The notes under the pieces are model-generated. The model had not been told where the DNA came from and searched no databases. It saw only the letters and a program-made list of their open reading frames with translations. A stretch of 57,377 nucleotides of DNA from CAZCVI01 sp964502145 (lineage in GTDB: Bacteria; Acidobacteriota; Aminicenantia; UBA2199), in NCBI GenBank assembly GCA_964502145.1, contig CAZCVI010000042.1, forward strand, positions 1 through 57,377. The letters run 5' to 3'. Each line of letters starts with the position of its first letter. The stretch's first letter is position 1. Shown here piece after piece: positions 25,669 to 34,351 of this stretch. The position numbers and the translations under genes are program-made.

Positions 25669-26940
25669 ATGAATATTTGGATGTTTAATCATTATGCCAT
25701 CACCCCGGATGTTCCCGGTGGCACCCGTCATTTTGAATTGGGCAAGAATTTGGCCGCTTCCGGTCATCATGTGGTCATTTTTGCCGCCAATTTTATTCAC
25801 ATGAGTTTTTCATTTGTGCCAGTAGACCCATCTACCGGGTATGTAGTGGACCATTTTGGCAATCTTGATTTTGTCCGCGTCAAGACCCGGGGGTATCGCA
25901 AGAATGATTGGCGACGATTTGCCAACATGGCCGATTATTGCCGTGCCGCACGCCAGACCGCGTTGGCACTATTAACCACAGGGCAGCTTCAACCCCCCGA
26001 TGTTATTATTGGTTCCACCGTGCATCCGTTTGCACCCGTAATGGCTGCGAAATTGGCCAGAAAAATGGCTGTTCCCTTTGTTTATGAAATCCGCGACCTG
26101 TGGCCACAAACCTTTATTGATATGGGGATATGGCGTCACACATCTTTGCAAGCCCGGTTTTTTAAAGCAGTGGAAAGGTGGACTGTCAAACACGCCAAAA
26201 AGATTATCACCTTATCGCCACGCACTGCCGATTATCTGGCGGAACAATACCACTATGACAGGGAGAATATTATTTATATTCCCAACGGCGTGTACACGCA
26301 CGCCGTAATCAGAAGTGATTCTTCTGCGCAAACCGAGAATGAAACCTTGGTGGCCTTGTCGCAATTAAAGGCTGCCGGGCGGTTTGTTGTGCTTTTTTCA
26401 GGTTCCATGATTCTTTCCAATCGGTTGGATAATATTATTGATGCCGCTGCATTATTGAATAAACAGGCGCATCTGCACGCCATCCAAATCGTTTTGATTG
26501 GCAAAGGCAAAGAAGAGGAACGCTACCACGACCTTATTCGTCAAAAGGGGTTGACCAATATCACTATTTTGGCGCCCGTGCCCAAGGAACTTGTGCCGCT
26601 GTTGTTACAGCAGGCCGATGCGTTAATTTTAAAAGAAGGCAATGTGTTGTGGGGCAGTTCCAATAAATTATATGATTATATGGTTTCCCAGCGTCCCATT
26701 ATTGCCACGGTGTTTGCCAAGCACAATGATATCATCGGGGAGTTAAAAGGCGGCGTGTCCGTGCCCCGTGCGGAGGGACCGGAATTAAAAGCAGCAATTG
26801 AAACATTATACACGCTATCGGACCAGGAAAAAGAAGCGATGGGACAACACAATCTGGATTATGTCAAAGCCCATCATGATTGGGAACTATTGGCCAAACG
26901 CCTGGAAAAGGCGCTACAATCGGTGGGAAACGAATCGTGA
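25669..26940 (+). CDS. Glycosyltransferase family 4 (WbuB/PglA-like)
   Basis: The 423-residue GT-B enzyme opens with MNIWMFNHYAITPDVPGGTRH, typical of the WbuB-like group. It has VYEIRDLWPQ in the N-terminal domain, the donor-domain start VLFSGSM, and a donor-binding segment with KEGNVLWGSSNKLYDYM near residue 330. The ATG at 25669 fits the conserved N-terminus; a GTG six codons upstream is the alternative. Its last codons overlap the GTG of the sugar-phosphate transferase that follows. This GT4/PglC-like/PglD-like/PglE-like order matches gene sets that start glycans with a di-N-acetylated amino sugar, where the GT4 adds the second sugar. Confidence 0.87.
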   Translation: MNIWMFNHYAITPDVPGGTRHFELGKNLAASGHHVVIFAANFIHMSFSFVPVDPSTGYVVDHFGNLDFVRVKTRGYRKNDWRRFANMADYCRAARQTALALLTTGQLQPPDVIIGSTVHPFAPVMAAKLARKMAVPFVYEIRDLWPQTFIDMGIWRHTSLQARFFKAVERWTVKHAKKIITLSPRTADYLAEQYHYDRENIIYIPNGVYTHAVIRSDSSAQTENETLVALSQLKAAGRFVVLFSGSMILSNRLDNIIDAAALLNKQAHLHAIQIVLIGKGKEEERYHDLIRQKGLTNITILAPVPKELVPLLLQQADALILKEGNVLWGSSNKLYDYMVSQRPIIATVFAKHNDIIGELKGGVSVPRAEGPELKAAIETLYTLSDQEKEAMGQHNLDYVKAHHDWELLAKRLEKALQSVGNES

Positions 26941-27554
26941 AGGGGTGGAAATCGTTAATTAAGCGTCTCGGCGATATTCTTTTCGCTGTAATGGTGCTGG
27001 TTCTTTTTTCTCCCGTGTTCGTGTTTGTCGCCATTGTGATTCTTTTGGATTCGGGCAGGCCTGTTTTTTTCCGCCAACAGAGGCCCGGGTGGCGTGAGAA
27101 GCCGTTTCGGTTGTTTAAGTTTCGCACCATGAAGAACACCTATGATGAAACTGGCCAGTTATTGCCTGATGGGTTGCGTTTAACTGCCGTGGGCCAGTGG
27201 TTGCGCAAGTTGAGTTTGGATGAGTTACCCCAGTTTATCAATGTGTTAAAAGGCGAGATGAGTGTGGTCGGGCCCAGGCCGTTATTGATGGAGTATTTGC
27301 CATTGTATAGCCTGGAACAAAAAAAACGTCATGCCATGAGACCGGGGATTACGGGTTGGGCGCAGGTGCATGGTCGTAATGCGGTTGATTGGGAAGAGCG
27401 GTTCCGTTTGGATGTCTGGTATGTGGAGCACTGGTCCTTGCTGCTGGATTGCAAAATCTTGGCCAAAACAATCAGCATGGTCTTGAAGCGAGAAGGTATT
27501 TCTGCCACGGGCAGTGCGACCATGGAGAAATTTTGCGGAACTCCAAAATCATAA
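26937..27554 (+). CDS. PglC-like short phosphoglycosyl transferase
   Basis: The 205-residue monotopic enzyme consists only of the catalytic module. It has a re-entrant hydrophobic helix (residues about 15-35), RQQRPGW, FKFRTM, the catalytic pair in SLDELPQ (D95-E96, close to the D93-E94 of Campylobacter PglC), GPRPLLMEYLPLY and PGITGWAQ. It transfers a sugar-1-phosphate to undecaprenyl phosphate. A GTG start at 26937 overlapping the upstream TGA is the best choice, because the protein family begins there. It is the third initiating transferase in the window and the only minimal one. The adjacent PglD-like and PglE-like genes suggest a bacillosamine-like sugar as its substrate. Confidence 0.9.
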   Translation: MKGWKSLIKRLGDILFAVMVLVLFSPVFVFVAIVILLDSGRPVFFRQQRPGWREKPFRLFKFRTMKNTYDETGQLLPDGLRLTAVGQWLRKLSLDELPQFINVLKGEMSVVGPRPLLMEYLPLYSLEQKKRHAMRPGITGWAQVHGRNAVDWEERFRLDVWYVEHWSLLLDCKILAKTISMVLKREGISATGSATMEKFCGTPKS

Positions 27555-27610
27555 ATGATTCACAGACAGGAGCGGTTTTTCAAAAGAGCCTTTGGCTTTA
27601 GGAGGCACAT

Positions 27611-28273
27611 GTGAAAGAAGCTATTATCATATACGGTGCAGGTGGACATGGCAAGGTAATTGCCGATATTATTGAGAAGAGTGGAGGTCTCGTGCGGGGT
27701 TTTGTCGATGATGAGAAACATGCTGCCGGGCCATTATTTTTTGGGTATCCCATGCTGGGAAGTTTAACCCAGTTAGTGGAGTTACAGAAAAAAAAGGGTG
27801 TGGGTTTTTCTGTTCTTGTGGCTATTGGTCGGAATCCTATTCGTCAGGTCATAGCGGAGAAATTGGAATGTGCGGGAGTGACCTTTGGTACAGCCATTCA
27901 TCCTTCTGCCCAGATTGGTCGAGACGTCATTATCGGAGAAGGAACTGTAATAATGGCCAACAGTGTGATTAATTCCGGGTCGAAGATTGGCAAGTTTTGC
28001 ATTATTAATACCGCTGCCACTGTGGACCATGATTGTATAATTGGCGATTACGTGCATTTATCACCCGGCGTCCATCTGGGGGGCACGGTAACCATTGAGC
28101 GCCTCAGTTGGGTCGGGGTGGGGGCAGCGGTGATCAACAATATTCACATGGGCCAGAGTGTAATCGTGGGCGCGGGTGCCGTGGTGATTCGTCCTGTTGA
28201 ATCTTATTCTGTTATGGTGGGAAATCCCGCTCATTTAATACGAAGTACAATTGCGGAGGAAATTAAAGTATGA
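27611..28273 (+). CDS. NeuD/PglD-like sugar O/N-acyltransferase
   Basis: The 220-residue protein has the family N-terminal Rossmann-like part (AIIIYGAGGHGKVIADII) and a left-handed beta-helix of hexapeptide repeats (about 95-200). The repeats include a conserved histidine in INTAATVDHDCIIGDYVHLS. PglD uses acetyl-CoA to acetylate a UDP-4-amino-sugar made by the aminotransferase encoded just downstream. The start is GTG at 27611 with TAGGAGG eight bases upstream. The stop overlaps the next ATG. The PglC-PglD-PglE order strongly suggests this reaction, though other NeuD proteins acetylate sialic acids. Confidence 0.87.
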   Translation: MKEAIIIYGAGGHGKVIADIIEKSGGLVRGFVDDEKHAAGPLFFGYPMLGSLTQLVELQKKKGVGFSVLVAIGRNPIRQVIAEKLECAGVTFGTAIHPSAQIGRDVIIGEGTVIMANSVINSGSKIGKFCIINTAATVDHDCIIGDYVHLSPGVHLGGTVTIERLSWVGVGAAVINNIHMGQSVIVGAGAVVIRPVESYSVMVGNPAHLIRSTIAEEIKV

Positions 28274-29448
28274 TCAATACGAATATGAAAGCAAATAATA
28301 AAATGACTATCCCTTTATCCGGTCCCGATATCACTGACCACGAACGCGAAGCCGTGATGGCTGTTTTGCATACACCGTATTTGAGTTTAGGACCCAAGTT
28401 GCCCCAATTTGAGCAGGTGTTTAAAGAGTTTACCGGCGTGGAACATGCTGTGGCCATGTCCAGTGGCACGGCTGTATTACACGCTATTGTCAAAGGGTTG
28501 GGCATTGGGCAGGGTGATATTGTGTTGACCACCTCTTTTTCTTTTATTTCCACTTCCAACAGTTTGTTATTTGAAGGCGCCGCCCCTGTTTTTGTAGATA
28601 TTCATCGTGATACCTATAATCTAACCCCCGAGTCTGTAGAAGCCGCTTATCTTGCTTTACCGGAACAGAAACGAGAACGGGTAAAAGGGGTCGCCTATGT
28701 CGATGTGTTTGGTGTGCCTGCCGATGGTTTGGGTTTTGAAGCACTCGGCAAAAAATATGGCTGGCATATTATTGATGATTCCGCCGAAGCCTTGGGCGCC
28801 TCATTAGCGGGCCGCAAATGCGGGTCGTTTGGCGATGCCGGGCTCTTTGCCTTTTATCCCAACAAACAAATCACCACTGGAGAGGGTGGTGTATTGGTCA
28901 CCAATAACAGCCAGTTAGCAGATCGGTCGCGGAGTTTGCGCAACCAGGGTCGCGACGTCGGGGCTGGATGGTTGCAACATGCGCGGTTGGGGTATAATTA
29001 CCGTATCAGTGATATCAATTGCGCCCTGGGTATTGCTCAAATGGATCGCGTGGACGAAATTATAACCAAACGCAAGCAAGTAAAAGCGCTTTACGATCAC
29101 TATTTGCAAGAACTGGTGCAGCAGGAACATCTGGTATTGCAACAGTCCTTACCGGCCAGTGAAATCTCGCCTTTTGTGTACGTGGTGCGTTTGGCTAACC
29201 AATACGACAACACCCACCGGGAAGCTTTATTGGCCTATTTGCGTGAGAATGGCATCGGGTGTTCCAATTATTTCACCCCCATTCATTTACAACCCCATTA
29301 TATCGAATTGGGTTGGCAGTACGGCGATTTGCCTATCACTGAAAACATCTCGGAACGAACTGTGGCGCTACCTTTCTTTAATAATCTTACCGAAGCGCAG
29401 ATCGTTTATGTCACCGATGCCATAAAAGCGTATTTTTCCCGGATGTAA
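28270..29448 (+). CDS. DegT/DnrJ/EryC1/StrS family sugar aminotransferase (PglE-like)
   Basis: The 392-residue PLP enzyme contains the family motifs LGPKLPQFE, AMSSGTAVLH, FSFISTSNSLLFEGA, DDSAEALGAS and the PLP lysine in FYPNKQITTGEGG (K199). Such enzymes convert UDP-4-keto-6-deoxy sugars to 4-amino sugars using glutamate, and this one sits beside the PglD-like acetyltransferase. The dehydratase (PglF) that would make its substrate is not in the window. GGAGG precedes the ATG at 28270, which overlaps the upstream stop. It is the last gene of the polysaccharide block. Confidence 0.9.
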   Translation: MINTNMKANNKMTIPLSGPDITDHEREAVMAVLHTPYLSLGPKLPQFEQVFKEFTGVEHAVAMSSGTAVLHAIVKGLGIGQGDIVLTTSFSFISTSNSLLFEGAAPVFVDIHRDTYNLTPESVEAAYLALPEQKRERVKGVAYVDVFGVPADGLGFEALGKKYGWHIIDDSAEALGASLAGRKCGSFGDAGLFAFYPNKQITTGEGGVLVTNNSQLADRSRSLRNQGRDVGAGWLQHARLGYNYRISDINCALGIAQMDRVDEIITKRKQVKALYDHYLQELVQQEHLVLQQSLPASEISPFVYVVRLANQYDNTHREALLAYLRENGIGCSNYFTPIHLQPHYIELGWQYGDLPITENISERTVALPFFNNLTEAQIVYVTDAIKAYFSRM

Positions 29449-29451
29449 GCA

Positions 29452-29487
29452 TCGGGAGAGTGGCGGTTAAATTCCCGACTGTTTATT
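29452..29487 (+). terminator. Possible terminator after the polysaccharide locus
   Basis: TCGGGA (29452-29457) pairs with TCCCGA (29473-29478), followed by a mixed T-rich stretch. It lies between the convergent aminotransferase and STAS genes. The T run is imperfect, so the call is weak. Confidence 0.35.
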
Positions 29488-29515
29488 TCCCCGTGCCAGT
29501 GCTCTTTTGGTTTCA

Positions 29516-29833
29516 TTAAGCCAATACCCCGGCCAATATAGGGTGATGAGAAAAGCCCGAATCCCGCGCCGCATTTTTAACCGATTCCGGTATCTCGCCA
29601 GTGATGGATACGCTTTTCTTTTGATTGAGCGCGCTTTTTTCAGTGGCACACAGGAGTTGCAAGAAAGAAAAATCCACTTTTTCGACATTTCCCAAGTGGA
29701 TTTCAAGGATTTTATGGCTGGCCAAGGCCTCAAGCAGAACCTGTTTTATTTCAACAACATGGTCATAGACCAGGGCACCGCCCATTTCCAGAATTCCTTT
29801 TTTACCCGATTTTTTTATCTCTGCCTTGATCAT
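29516..29833 (-). CDS. STAS-domain protein (anti-anti-sigma-factor-like)
   Basis: The 105-residue protein is a single STAS domain with a beta-strand opening (MIKAEIKKSGKKGILEMGG), the helix VVEIKQVLLEAL, and the segment LGNVEKVDFSFLQLLCATEK. In that segment the residues after VDFSF correspond to the phosphorylatable serine region of SpoIIAA-like antagonists. GAGGAG stands before the ATG. STAS antagonists release a partner from an anti-sigma or kinase-like protein, or work in chemotaxis-type complexes. No HATPase partner is nearby. The divergent HEAT-repeat response regulator 300 bases away may belong to the same signalling circuit. The partner is unknown. Confidence 0.82.
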   Translation of the reverse strand: MIKAEIKKSGKKGILEMGGALVYDHVVEIKQVLLEALASHKILEIHLGNVEKVDFSFLQLLCATEKSALNQKKSVSITGEIPESVKNAARDSGFSHHPILAGVLA

Positions 29834-30140
29834 GTGTATACTCCTCTACTATTTATTATTCACCCCGTCATAATCTTCATGTCCCATGCCATAGGTTTTT
29901 GAAACTAATTGGGGGTTTAAACCTTTGTTTCTAATTGCCTTAAAAGTCATATTAATAGGGTTTAATGCTGGTGAGACAAAACCCGTTGGTATTATATGAC
30001 TGATGGATCATCAAAGTCAATACATTCAAAAAAAAAATTAATTTAAATTAGCTCTTAACTATTTTTTTTATTTATGGGAAAATATAGGCTTGACTCAGTA
30101 AGATAAATAGGAATAAGCATAACGATTCCGGGAGGAACCA
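29834..30140. other. Divergent intergenic region, AT-rich
   Basis: This stretch of about 300 bases separates the divergent STAS and HEAT-repeat genes. It holds the ribosome sites of both. TTGACT near 30091 could be part of a promoter for the HEAT-repeat gene, but no convincing -10 is seen at the right spacing. No gene, repeat or strong hairpin was found. Confidence 0.5.
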
Positions 30141-31784
30141 TTGGCGTGGTTAAATGAATTCGCAACAAAAGGCTTTGTAGAGCAAATCTCAGCACTATCC
30201 AAAATCTCCAAGGAGAAAGATTTTAACGCCTTACCCGCATTATTTTCCATTTACAGAAAGCCTATCGGCGATAAACCGGTGGATGCCATGGTTGAGCACA
30301 CGTTAAGAGACCTGCTCAACGAAAACGAAACGCAGACAGTAGCTAAAATAGTTTCCGGTACTCCCAAGGAGCAAAAACTATGTCTCGGGATTGCCAGAAT
30401 CAAGAAGTTTGCTTCCGTGGTTCCTGTGCTCGATGAGCTGGTAAAAAAAGAACGGAACCGGGAAATTTTACAAGCGACCTTTCTGACCATGGGGGAGTTG
30501 GGGGACCGGCATTTCCTGGATATTTTTCGGGGCCATCTCACTGACAACGACGAAATCATCGCGGCGATTTGCATTGAAATGGTGGGGGTCTTTAGAGATG
30601 AGGAATCGTTACCCCAGTTACAAACCATTATTGACAATGCAGAAAAAATCCGCCTATACAAAGAATGTAAATTGGAAACTTCAAAAGCAATCTTGGCCAT
30701 CCGCGCCATCGGCAATGAAACCGCGATTTCCTACCTGGTATCCAAACTTCACCATAAAAATCCCACAGCCCGGCGTATCATCCATGATATGCTGGTGGAA
30801 TTCGGGGAAGTTGTCATACCCTGGTTGGATAAAATATTTCAGACCGAAGACACAAGCATGCTTATCATGGCGACCAATGTGTTGGGCCGGATCGGCAGTC
30901 GAAACGCGGGTAATTCTATAGTAACTGCACTGGAACTGGAAAACACGCGCCACCCCAATGTTCGCTTTGCTATTTACGAGGCATTGGGATTTATTGTCTC
31001 TTCAAAAGGTTTGATCGCCCTGCTGGACGGTCTTGCCGAGTCTGATGGGCTTACCCTACGGGCGGTGCTGACCTCCCTGGAACTGCAGTTTAATCCCCAT
31101 GCTGGGAAACGAATCGCGGAAGTTATCGCTGAAGATGATCCCCAGGGACAAAACATTATTCACACGATTATCTCGGTTAAAGCCTTAAACATCTTCACTT
31201 ATCTATATAATACGGACAAAACCACGGCGCGAAAACTGTTGGCCGTGTTGCAACTCTCGAAAGATAATGATATCCTGTCTGCCTTCGTAAAAAGACTCGA
31301 AGCTATCGGAAGCGAGTCGACCGTAGAAGATGTAAAAAAATTGACCCTGTTGTTAAACACCAAAAGCAAAGGCCCCCGGGTTTTAGCAGTGGATGATTCC
31401 ATTTCCATGCTTTCCTATTATCGGTCCGTTTGTACCAATATGGCGTTGGAAATAGTCACCGCTGAAAACGGCAAAGAAGCATGGTATAAAATGGAAAACG
31501 GTCATGCCAATTTTTTCAACCTCATCATCGTGGACATGAATATGCCGGTTATGGATGGTATTGAATTAACCAAAAAGATCCGGGCTTCGTCGATCTGGAA
31601 CAAGATTCCTATTATTATGGCCACTACCGAATCCGATAAGTCCCAGGTGCGACTGGCCAAACAAAGCGGGGTAGATGAATTTATTATCAAACCCATGACA
31701 CCCGTTGTTTTGGAAAAGAAAATAAAAAAGATGCTGGAGTTAAAAGAGGAAGTAAAAGAAAAAGATTTGCCCATAAACGCCTGA
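30141..31784 (+). CDS. HEAT-repeat protein with a C-terminal response regulator receiver domain
   Basis: The 547-residue cytosolic protein consists of alpha-helical HEAT-like repeats over residues 1-400 (for example FATKGFVEQISALSKISKEK and VPVLDELVKKERNREIL). A complete receiver domain lies at about 412-530, with acidic pocket D418-D419, phospho-acceptor D465 in IIVDMNMPVMDG and the conserved lysine in FIIKPM. No output domain follows, so phosphorylation probably changes partner binding by the HEAT scaffold. The start is TTG at 30141, supported by GGGAGG nine bases upstream; no in-frame ATG fits better. The cognate kinase is not in the window. Confidence 0.88.
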   Translation: MAWLNEFATKGFVEQISALSKISKEKDFNALPALFSIYRKPIGDKPVDAMVEHTLRDLLNENETQTVAKIVSGTPKEQKLCLGIARIKKFASVVPVLDELVKKERNREILQATFLTMGELGDRHFLDIFRGHLTDNDEIIAAICIEMVGVFRDEESLPQLQTIIDNAEKIRLYKECKLETSKAILAIRAIGNETAISYLVSKLHHKNPTARRIIHDMLVEFGEVVIPWLDKIFQTEDTSMLIMATNVLGRIGSRNAGNSIVTALELENTRHPNVRFAIYEALGFIVSSKGLIALLDGLAESDGLTLRAVLTSLELQFNPHAGKRIAEVIAEDDPQGQNIIHTIISVKALNIFTYLYNTDKTTARKLLAVLQLSKDNDILSAFVKRLEAIGSESTVEDVKKLTLLLNTKSKGPRVLAVDDSISMLSYYRSVCTNMALEIVTAENGKEAWYKMENGHANFFNLIIVDMNMPVMDGIELTKKIRASSIWNKIPIIMATTESDKSQVRLAKQSGVDEFIIKPMTPVVLEKKIKKMLELKEEVKEKDLPINA

Positions 31785-31794
31785 ATGTTATAAA

Positions 31795-31823
31795 GAGACA
31801 GATACTATAAAATCTGGTATAAT
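31795..31823 (+). promoter_or_regulatory. Possible promoter of the WalJ-like gene
   Basis: GAGACA (31795-31800) and a consensus TATAAT (31818-31823) are 17 bases apart, 45 bases upstream of the ATG. The -35 is a weak match, and the region has other AT-rich -10-like hexamers. Confidence 0.4.
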
Positions 31824-31867
31824 GACCATTAATACATTAATTTTAATATAATAATGGACAATAATTC

Positions 31868-32647
31868 ATGATCGAAGTATGCAGTCTTTCCAGTGGGTCC
31901 AATGGCAATTGTTTTTATGTGCGCACCGGGTCCCAGAGTTTTTTAGTCGATGCGGGTATCAGTTGCAAGCAGATACTGTTGCGTCTCGAACATATTGGTT
32001 CCAGTATCCAGCATATTGCCGGGATTTTTGTGACCCACGAGCACTCTGATCATACCTGTGGTTTGCGCGTGCTGCTGAAAAAACATCCGATGCCCGTTTA
32101 TATCACAGAAAAAACCTACCGCTATTCCCACTTTGAAATTTCCCCGGAATACCTGCACCTTATTGATGCCAATGAGCGCATAAATATCAATGATACCGTT
32201 GTTCAAGCATTACCCAAAAGTCATGACGCCGTGGAACCCACGCTCTTTTGTTTTTATTATAAAAACATAAAGATCAGTATTATCACGGATATTGGATACG
32301 CTTGTGAAAACGTTATCGCTGCTGTACGGGACGCCCATGTGATTTTTTTAGAAAGCAATTACGATGATTCCATGTTATGGTATGGCGGGTATCCCCCGTA
32401 TTTGAAAGAACGGATAGCCGGGAATCATGGCCATCTCTCCAATCTCCATGCCGGAGAATTGATTCTTAATCACGCCTCCCAGCACTTGAGCCATGTTTTT
32501 TTAGCCCACTTATCAGAAAACAGCAATACCCCCGATATCGCCTTAAATACGTTCTTATCCATGATTCAAAAACGTCATGATTTATCCCACGTCAATACCT
32601 TGTTAACTTCCCGCGTCTCCGTATCCCCCGTCGTCCGCATAAAATAA
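31868..32647 (+). CDS. MBL-fold metallohydrolase, WalJ/YycJ-like
   Basis: The 259-residue protein has the metallo-beta-lactamase fold. It opens with VCSLSSGSNGNCFYV, as in YycJ/WalJ, and carries the zinc motif THEHSDH (H57, H59, D61, H62). Further metal ligands are probably in LPKSHD and GNHGHLSNLHAG. YycJ proteins are 5'-exonuclease-like enzymes linked to DNA repair and cell-wall regulation in Firmicutes; the role elsewhere is poorly known. No ribosome site is clear. The gene stands alone between the response regulator and a repeat-rich gap before serS. Confidence 0.85.
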   Translation: MIEVCSLSSGSNGNCFYVRTGSQSFLVDAGISCKQILLRLEHIGSSIQHIAGIFVTHEHSDHTCGLRVLLKKHPMPVYITEKTYRYSHFEISPEYLHLIDANERININDTVVQALPKSHDAVEPTLFCFYYKNIKISIITDIGYACENVIAAVRDAHVIFLESNYDDSMLWYGGYPPYLKERIAGNHGHLSNLHAGELILNHASQHLSHVFLAHLSENSNTPDIALNTFLSMIQKRHDLSHVNTLLTSRVSVSPVVRIK

Positions 32648-32737
32648 ATAAAAAGATTGGGGGCTTTCTTTTAAAACGGGTCAGATTGTGGTCTTATTGC
32701 CCAATGGCCGAACAGTCACTATTTTATTTATTCATGA

Positions 32738-32870
32738 CCTGGATCCACCGCCAGTTCTTTGAGAGCACCATAAAATCAAGTGGGAGGAATGGGAATTTTT
32801 TTGTTTATCCCATAATTCCCATCATTCCCATCATTCCCATTCTTCCCATTAAGTTGGCGGTGAATCCAGG
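32738..32870. repeat. MITE-like hairpin element, family 1, with CATTCCC phrase repeats
   Basis: The 133-bp element has 16-base inverted ends (CCTGGATCCACCGCCA at 32738, TGGCGGTGAATCCAGG ending at 32870), complementary at 15 positions. The interior repeats the phrase ATTCCCATC and its complement. The left part (to about 32794) is repeated inverted at 1-55. It is the main content of the gap between 32648 and the serS promoter; the remainder shows nothing recognisable. Confidence 0.85.
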
Positions 32871-33050
32871 ATGACCTGTCCTGTTGCGACATAAGCTGAT
32901 ATCCTTATCCAAAAAATATCACTGAGAATCGCTGCTTCCACAAGACTCTTTCTGAAAAAAAATAAATTCAGGGGAATTTAGATTCCATTGTCCGACACAG
33001 TTCTTTTGTACTATAGAGCAGACAGGAGACAAGTATATGAAAAAAACTTT

Positions 33051-33079
33051 TTGCACAATCTTTTTCATTATGCTATAAT
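33051..33079 (+). promoter_or_regulatory. Promoter of serS that predicts a leaderless mRNA
   Basis: TTGCAC (33051-33056), a 17-base spacer and consensus TATAAT (33074-33079) are followed after only six bases by the serS ATG at 33086. The expected transcription start is at or next to that A. No ribosome site precedes the ATG. Confidence 0.7.
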
Positions 33080-33085
33080 CAATAC

Positions 33086-34351
33086 ATGCTTGACACAAAC
33101 TTTGTACGAAACAATTTAGAACTGGTAAAGGGTAAAGTTGAAGCCAAAGGCACGCCATTCAATACCCAATTGTTTACCGAGCTCGACGCCAAACGCCGCG
33201 AACTCATCACTGGGATTGAAAATATCAAGAGCCAAAAAAATAAACTGGCCAAAGAAATCGGCACCCTAAAACGCCAAAAAGCAGATACCCAAGCCCTGGA
33301 AGAACAATCCAAACTCCTTACCACGGAAATCGAAGCCGTGGAAAAACAATCCGCTGAACTGGAACAACAATTCACCGATCTCATTCTCAATATTCCCAAC
33401 TTATACCACGATTCCGTGCCCATCGGCAAAGATGAAACCGGGAATGTTGTGGTCCGTCAATGGGGCCAAAAACCGGAGTTTGATTTTACGCCCAAACCCC
33501 ACTGGGAACTTGGCGAAATCAACCAAAACCTCGACTTCCCGCGCGCCGTTAAAATCACGGGTGCCCGCTTCGCCGTTTATTTTGATACACTCGCCAAACT
33601 CGAACGGATGCTCATCAATCTGATGCTGGATACCCATACCGTGGAAAACGGGTACATCGAAGTGCTTCCTCCTTTTATGGTTAATGACAAGAGTCTTATT
33701 GGTACAGGTAATTTACCCAAGTTCAAGGATGATCTTTTTAAGATTGAAAACCACAACTTCTATTTAATTCCCACCGCTGAAGTTCCCTTAACCAACCTTT
33801 TCCGCGACGAGACACTCAACGAAGAGGATTTGCCTAAAAAATTTGTCGCTTACACCCCCTGCTTTCGCAGTGAAGCCGGTTCCTATGGCAAAGACATGCG
33901 CGGTATTATCCGTCAGCATCAATTCAATAAAGTGGAACTCCTGAAATTCACCACTCCCCAAACGTCCTATCAAGAACACGAGTTGCTCACCCTCCATGCC
34001 GAGTCTATTTTGCAGAAACTCAATCTCCATTACCGTGTCGTGTTATTGTGCAGCGGCGATATGTCTTTTTCCTCTGCCAAAACCTATGATATCGAAGTCT
34101 GGATGCCTGCCCGTGGCGGTTATGTCGAAATATCTTCCTGTTCCAATTTCGAGGACTTCCAAGCCCGTCGCGCCAAAATAAAATACAAGACCAAAGACGG
34201 CAAAAAAGAGTTCCTGCACACCATTAACGGTTCAGGTTTGGCTGCTGGCAGAACTGTCGCCGCGATCATGGAAAATTACCAGACCCGTTCAGGTAAAATT
34301 GCCATCCCGGATATCTTGAAAAAAAACTTCCCCGGTAGAGATTACCTCTAA
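33086..34351 (+). CDS. serS: Seryl-tRNA synthetase
   Basis: The 421-residue protein starts with the canonical MLDTNFVRNNLELVKGKVE and has the long antiparallel coiled-coil arm that binds tRNA-Ser (about 30-105). The class II catalytic core follows, with motif 2 (CFRSEAGSYGKDMRGIIRQHQF) and motif 3 (NGSGLAAGRTVAAIMEN). It charges tRNA-Ser with serine in the cytosol. Length matches bacterial SerRS. The start is certain from the N-terminus, yet no Shine-Dalgarno sequence is present and the promoter abuts it. Its stop overlaps the ATG of the GspF-like gene (TAATG), so serS leads the secretion operon. Confidence 0.97.
   Translation: MLDTNFVRNNLELVKGKVEAKGTPFNTQLFTELDAKRRELITGIENIKSQKNKLAKEIGTLKRQKADTQALEEQSKLLTTEIEAVEKQSAELEQQFTDLILNIPNLYHDSVPIGKDETGNVVVRQWGQKPEFDFTPKPHWELGEINQNLDFPRAVKITGARFAVYFDTLAKLERMLINLMLDTHTVENGYIEVLPPFMVNDKSLIGTGNLPKFKDDLFKIENHNFYLIPTAEVPLTNLFRDETLNEEDLPKKFVAYTPCFRSEAGSYGKDMRGIIRQHQFNKVELLKFTTPQTSYQEHELLTLHAESILQKLNLHYRVVLLCSGDMSFSSAKTYDIEVWMPARGGYVEISSCSNFEDFQARRAKIKYKTKDGKKEFLHTINGSGLAAGRTVAAIMENYQTRSGKIAIPDILKKNFPGRDYL

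Noticed and set aside
32880..33085. T-box or other riboswitch before serS
   Set aside because: The promoter ends six bases before the start codon, leaving no leader in which such an element could act.
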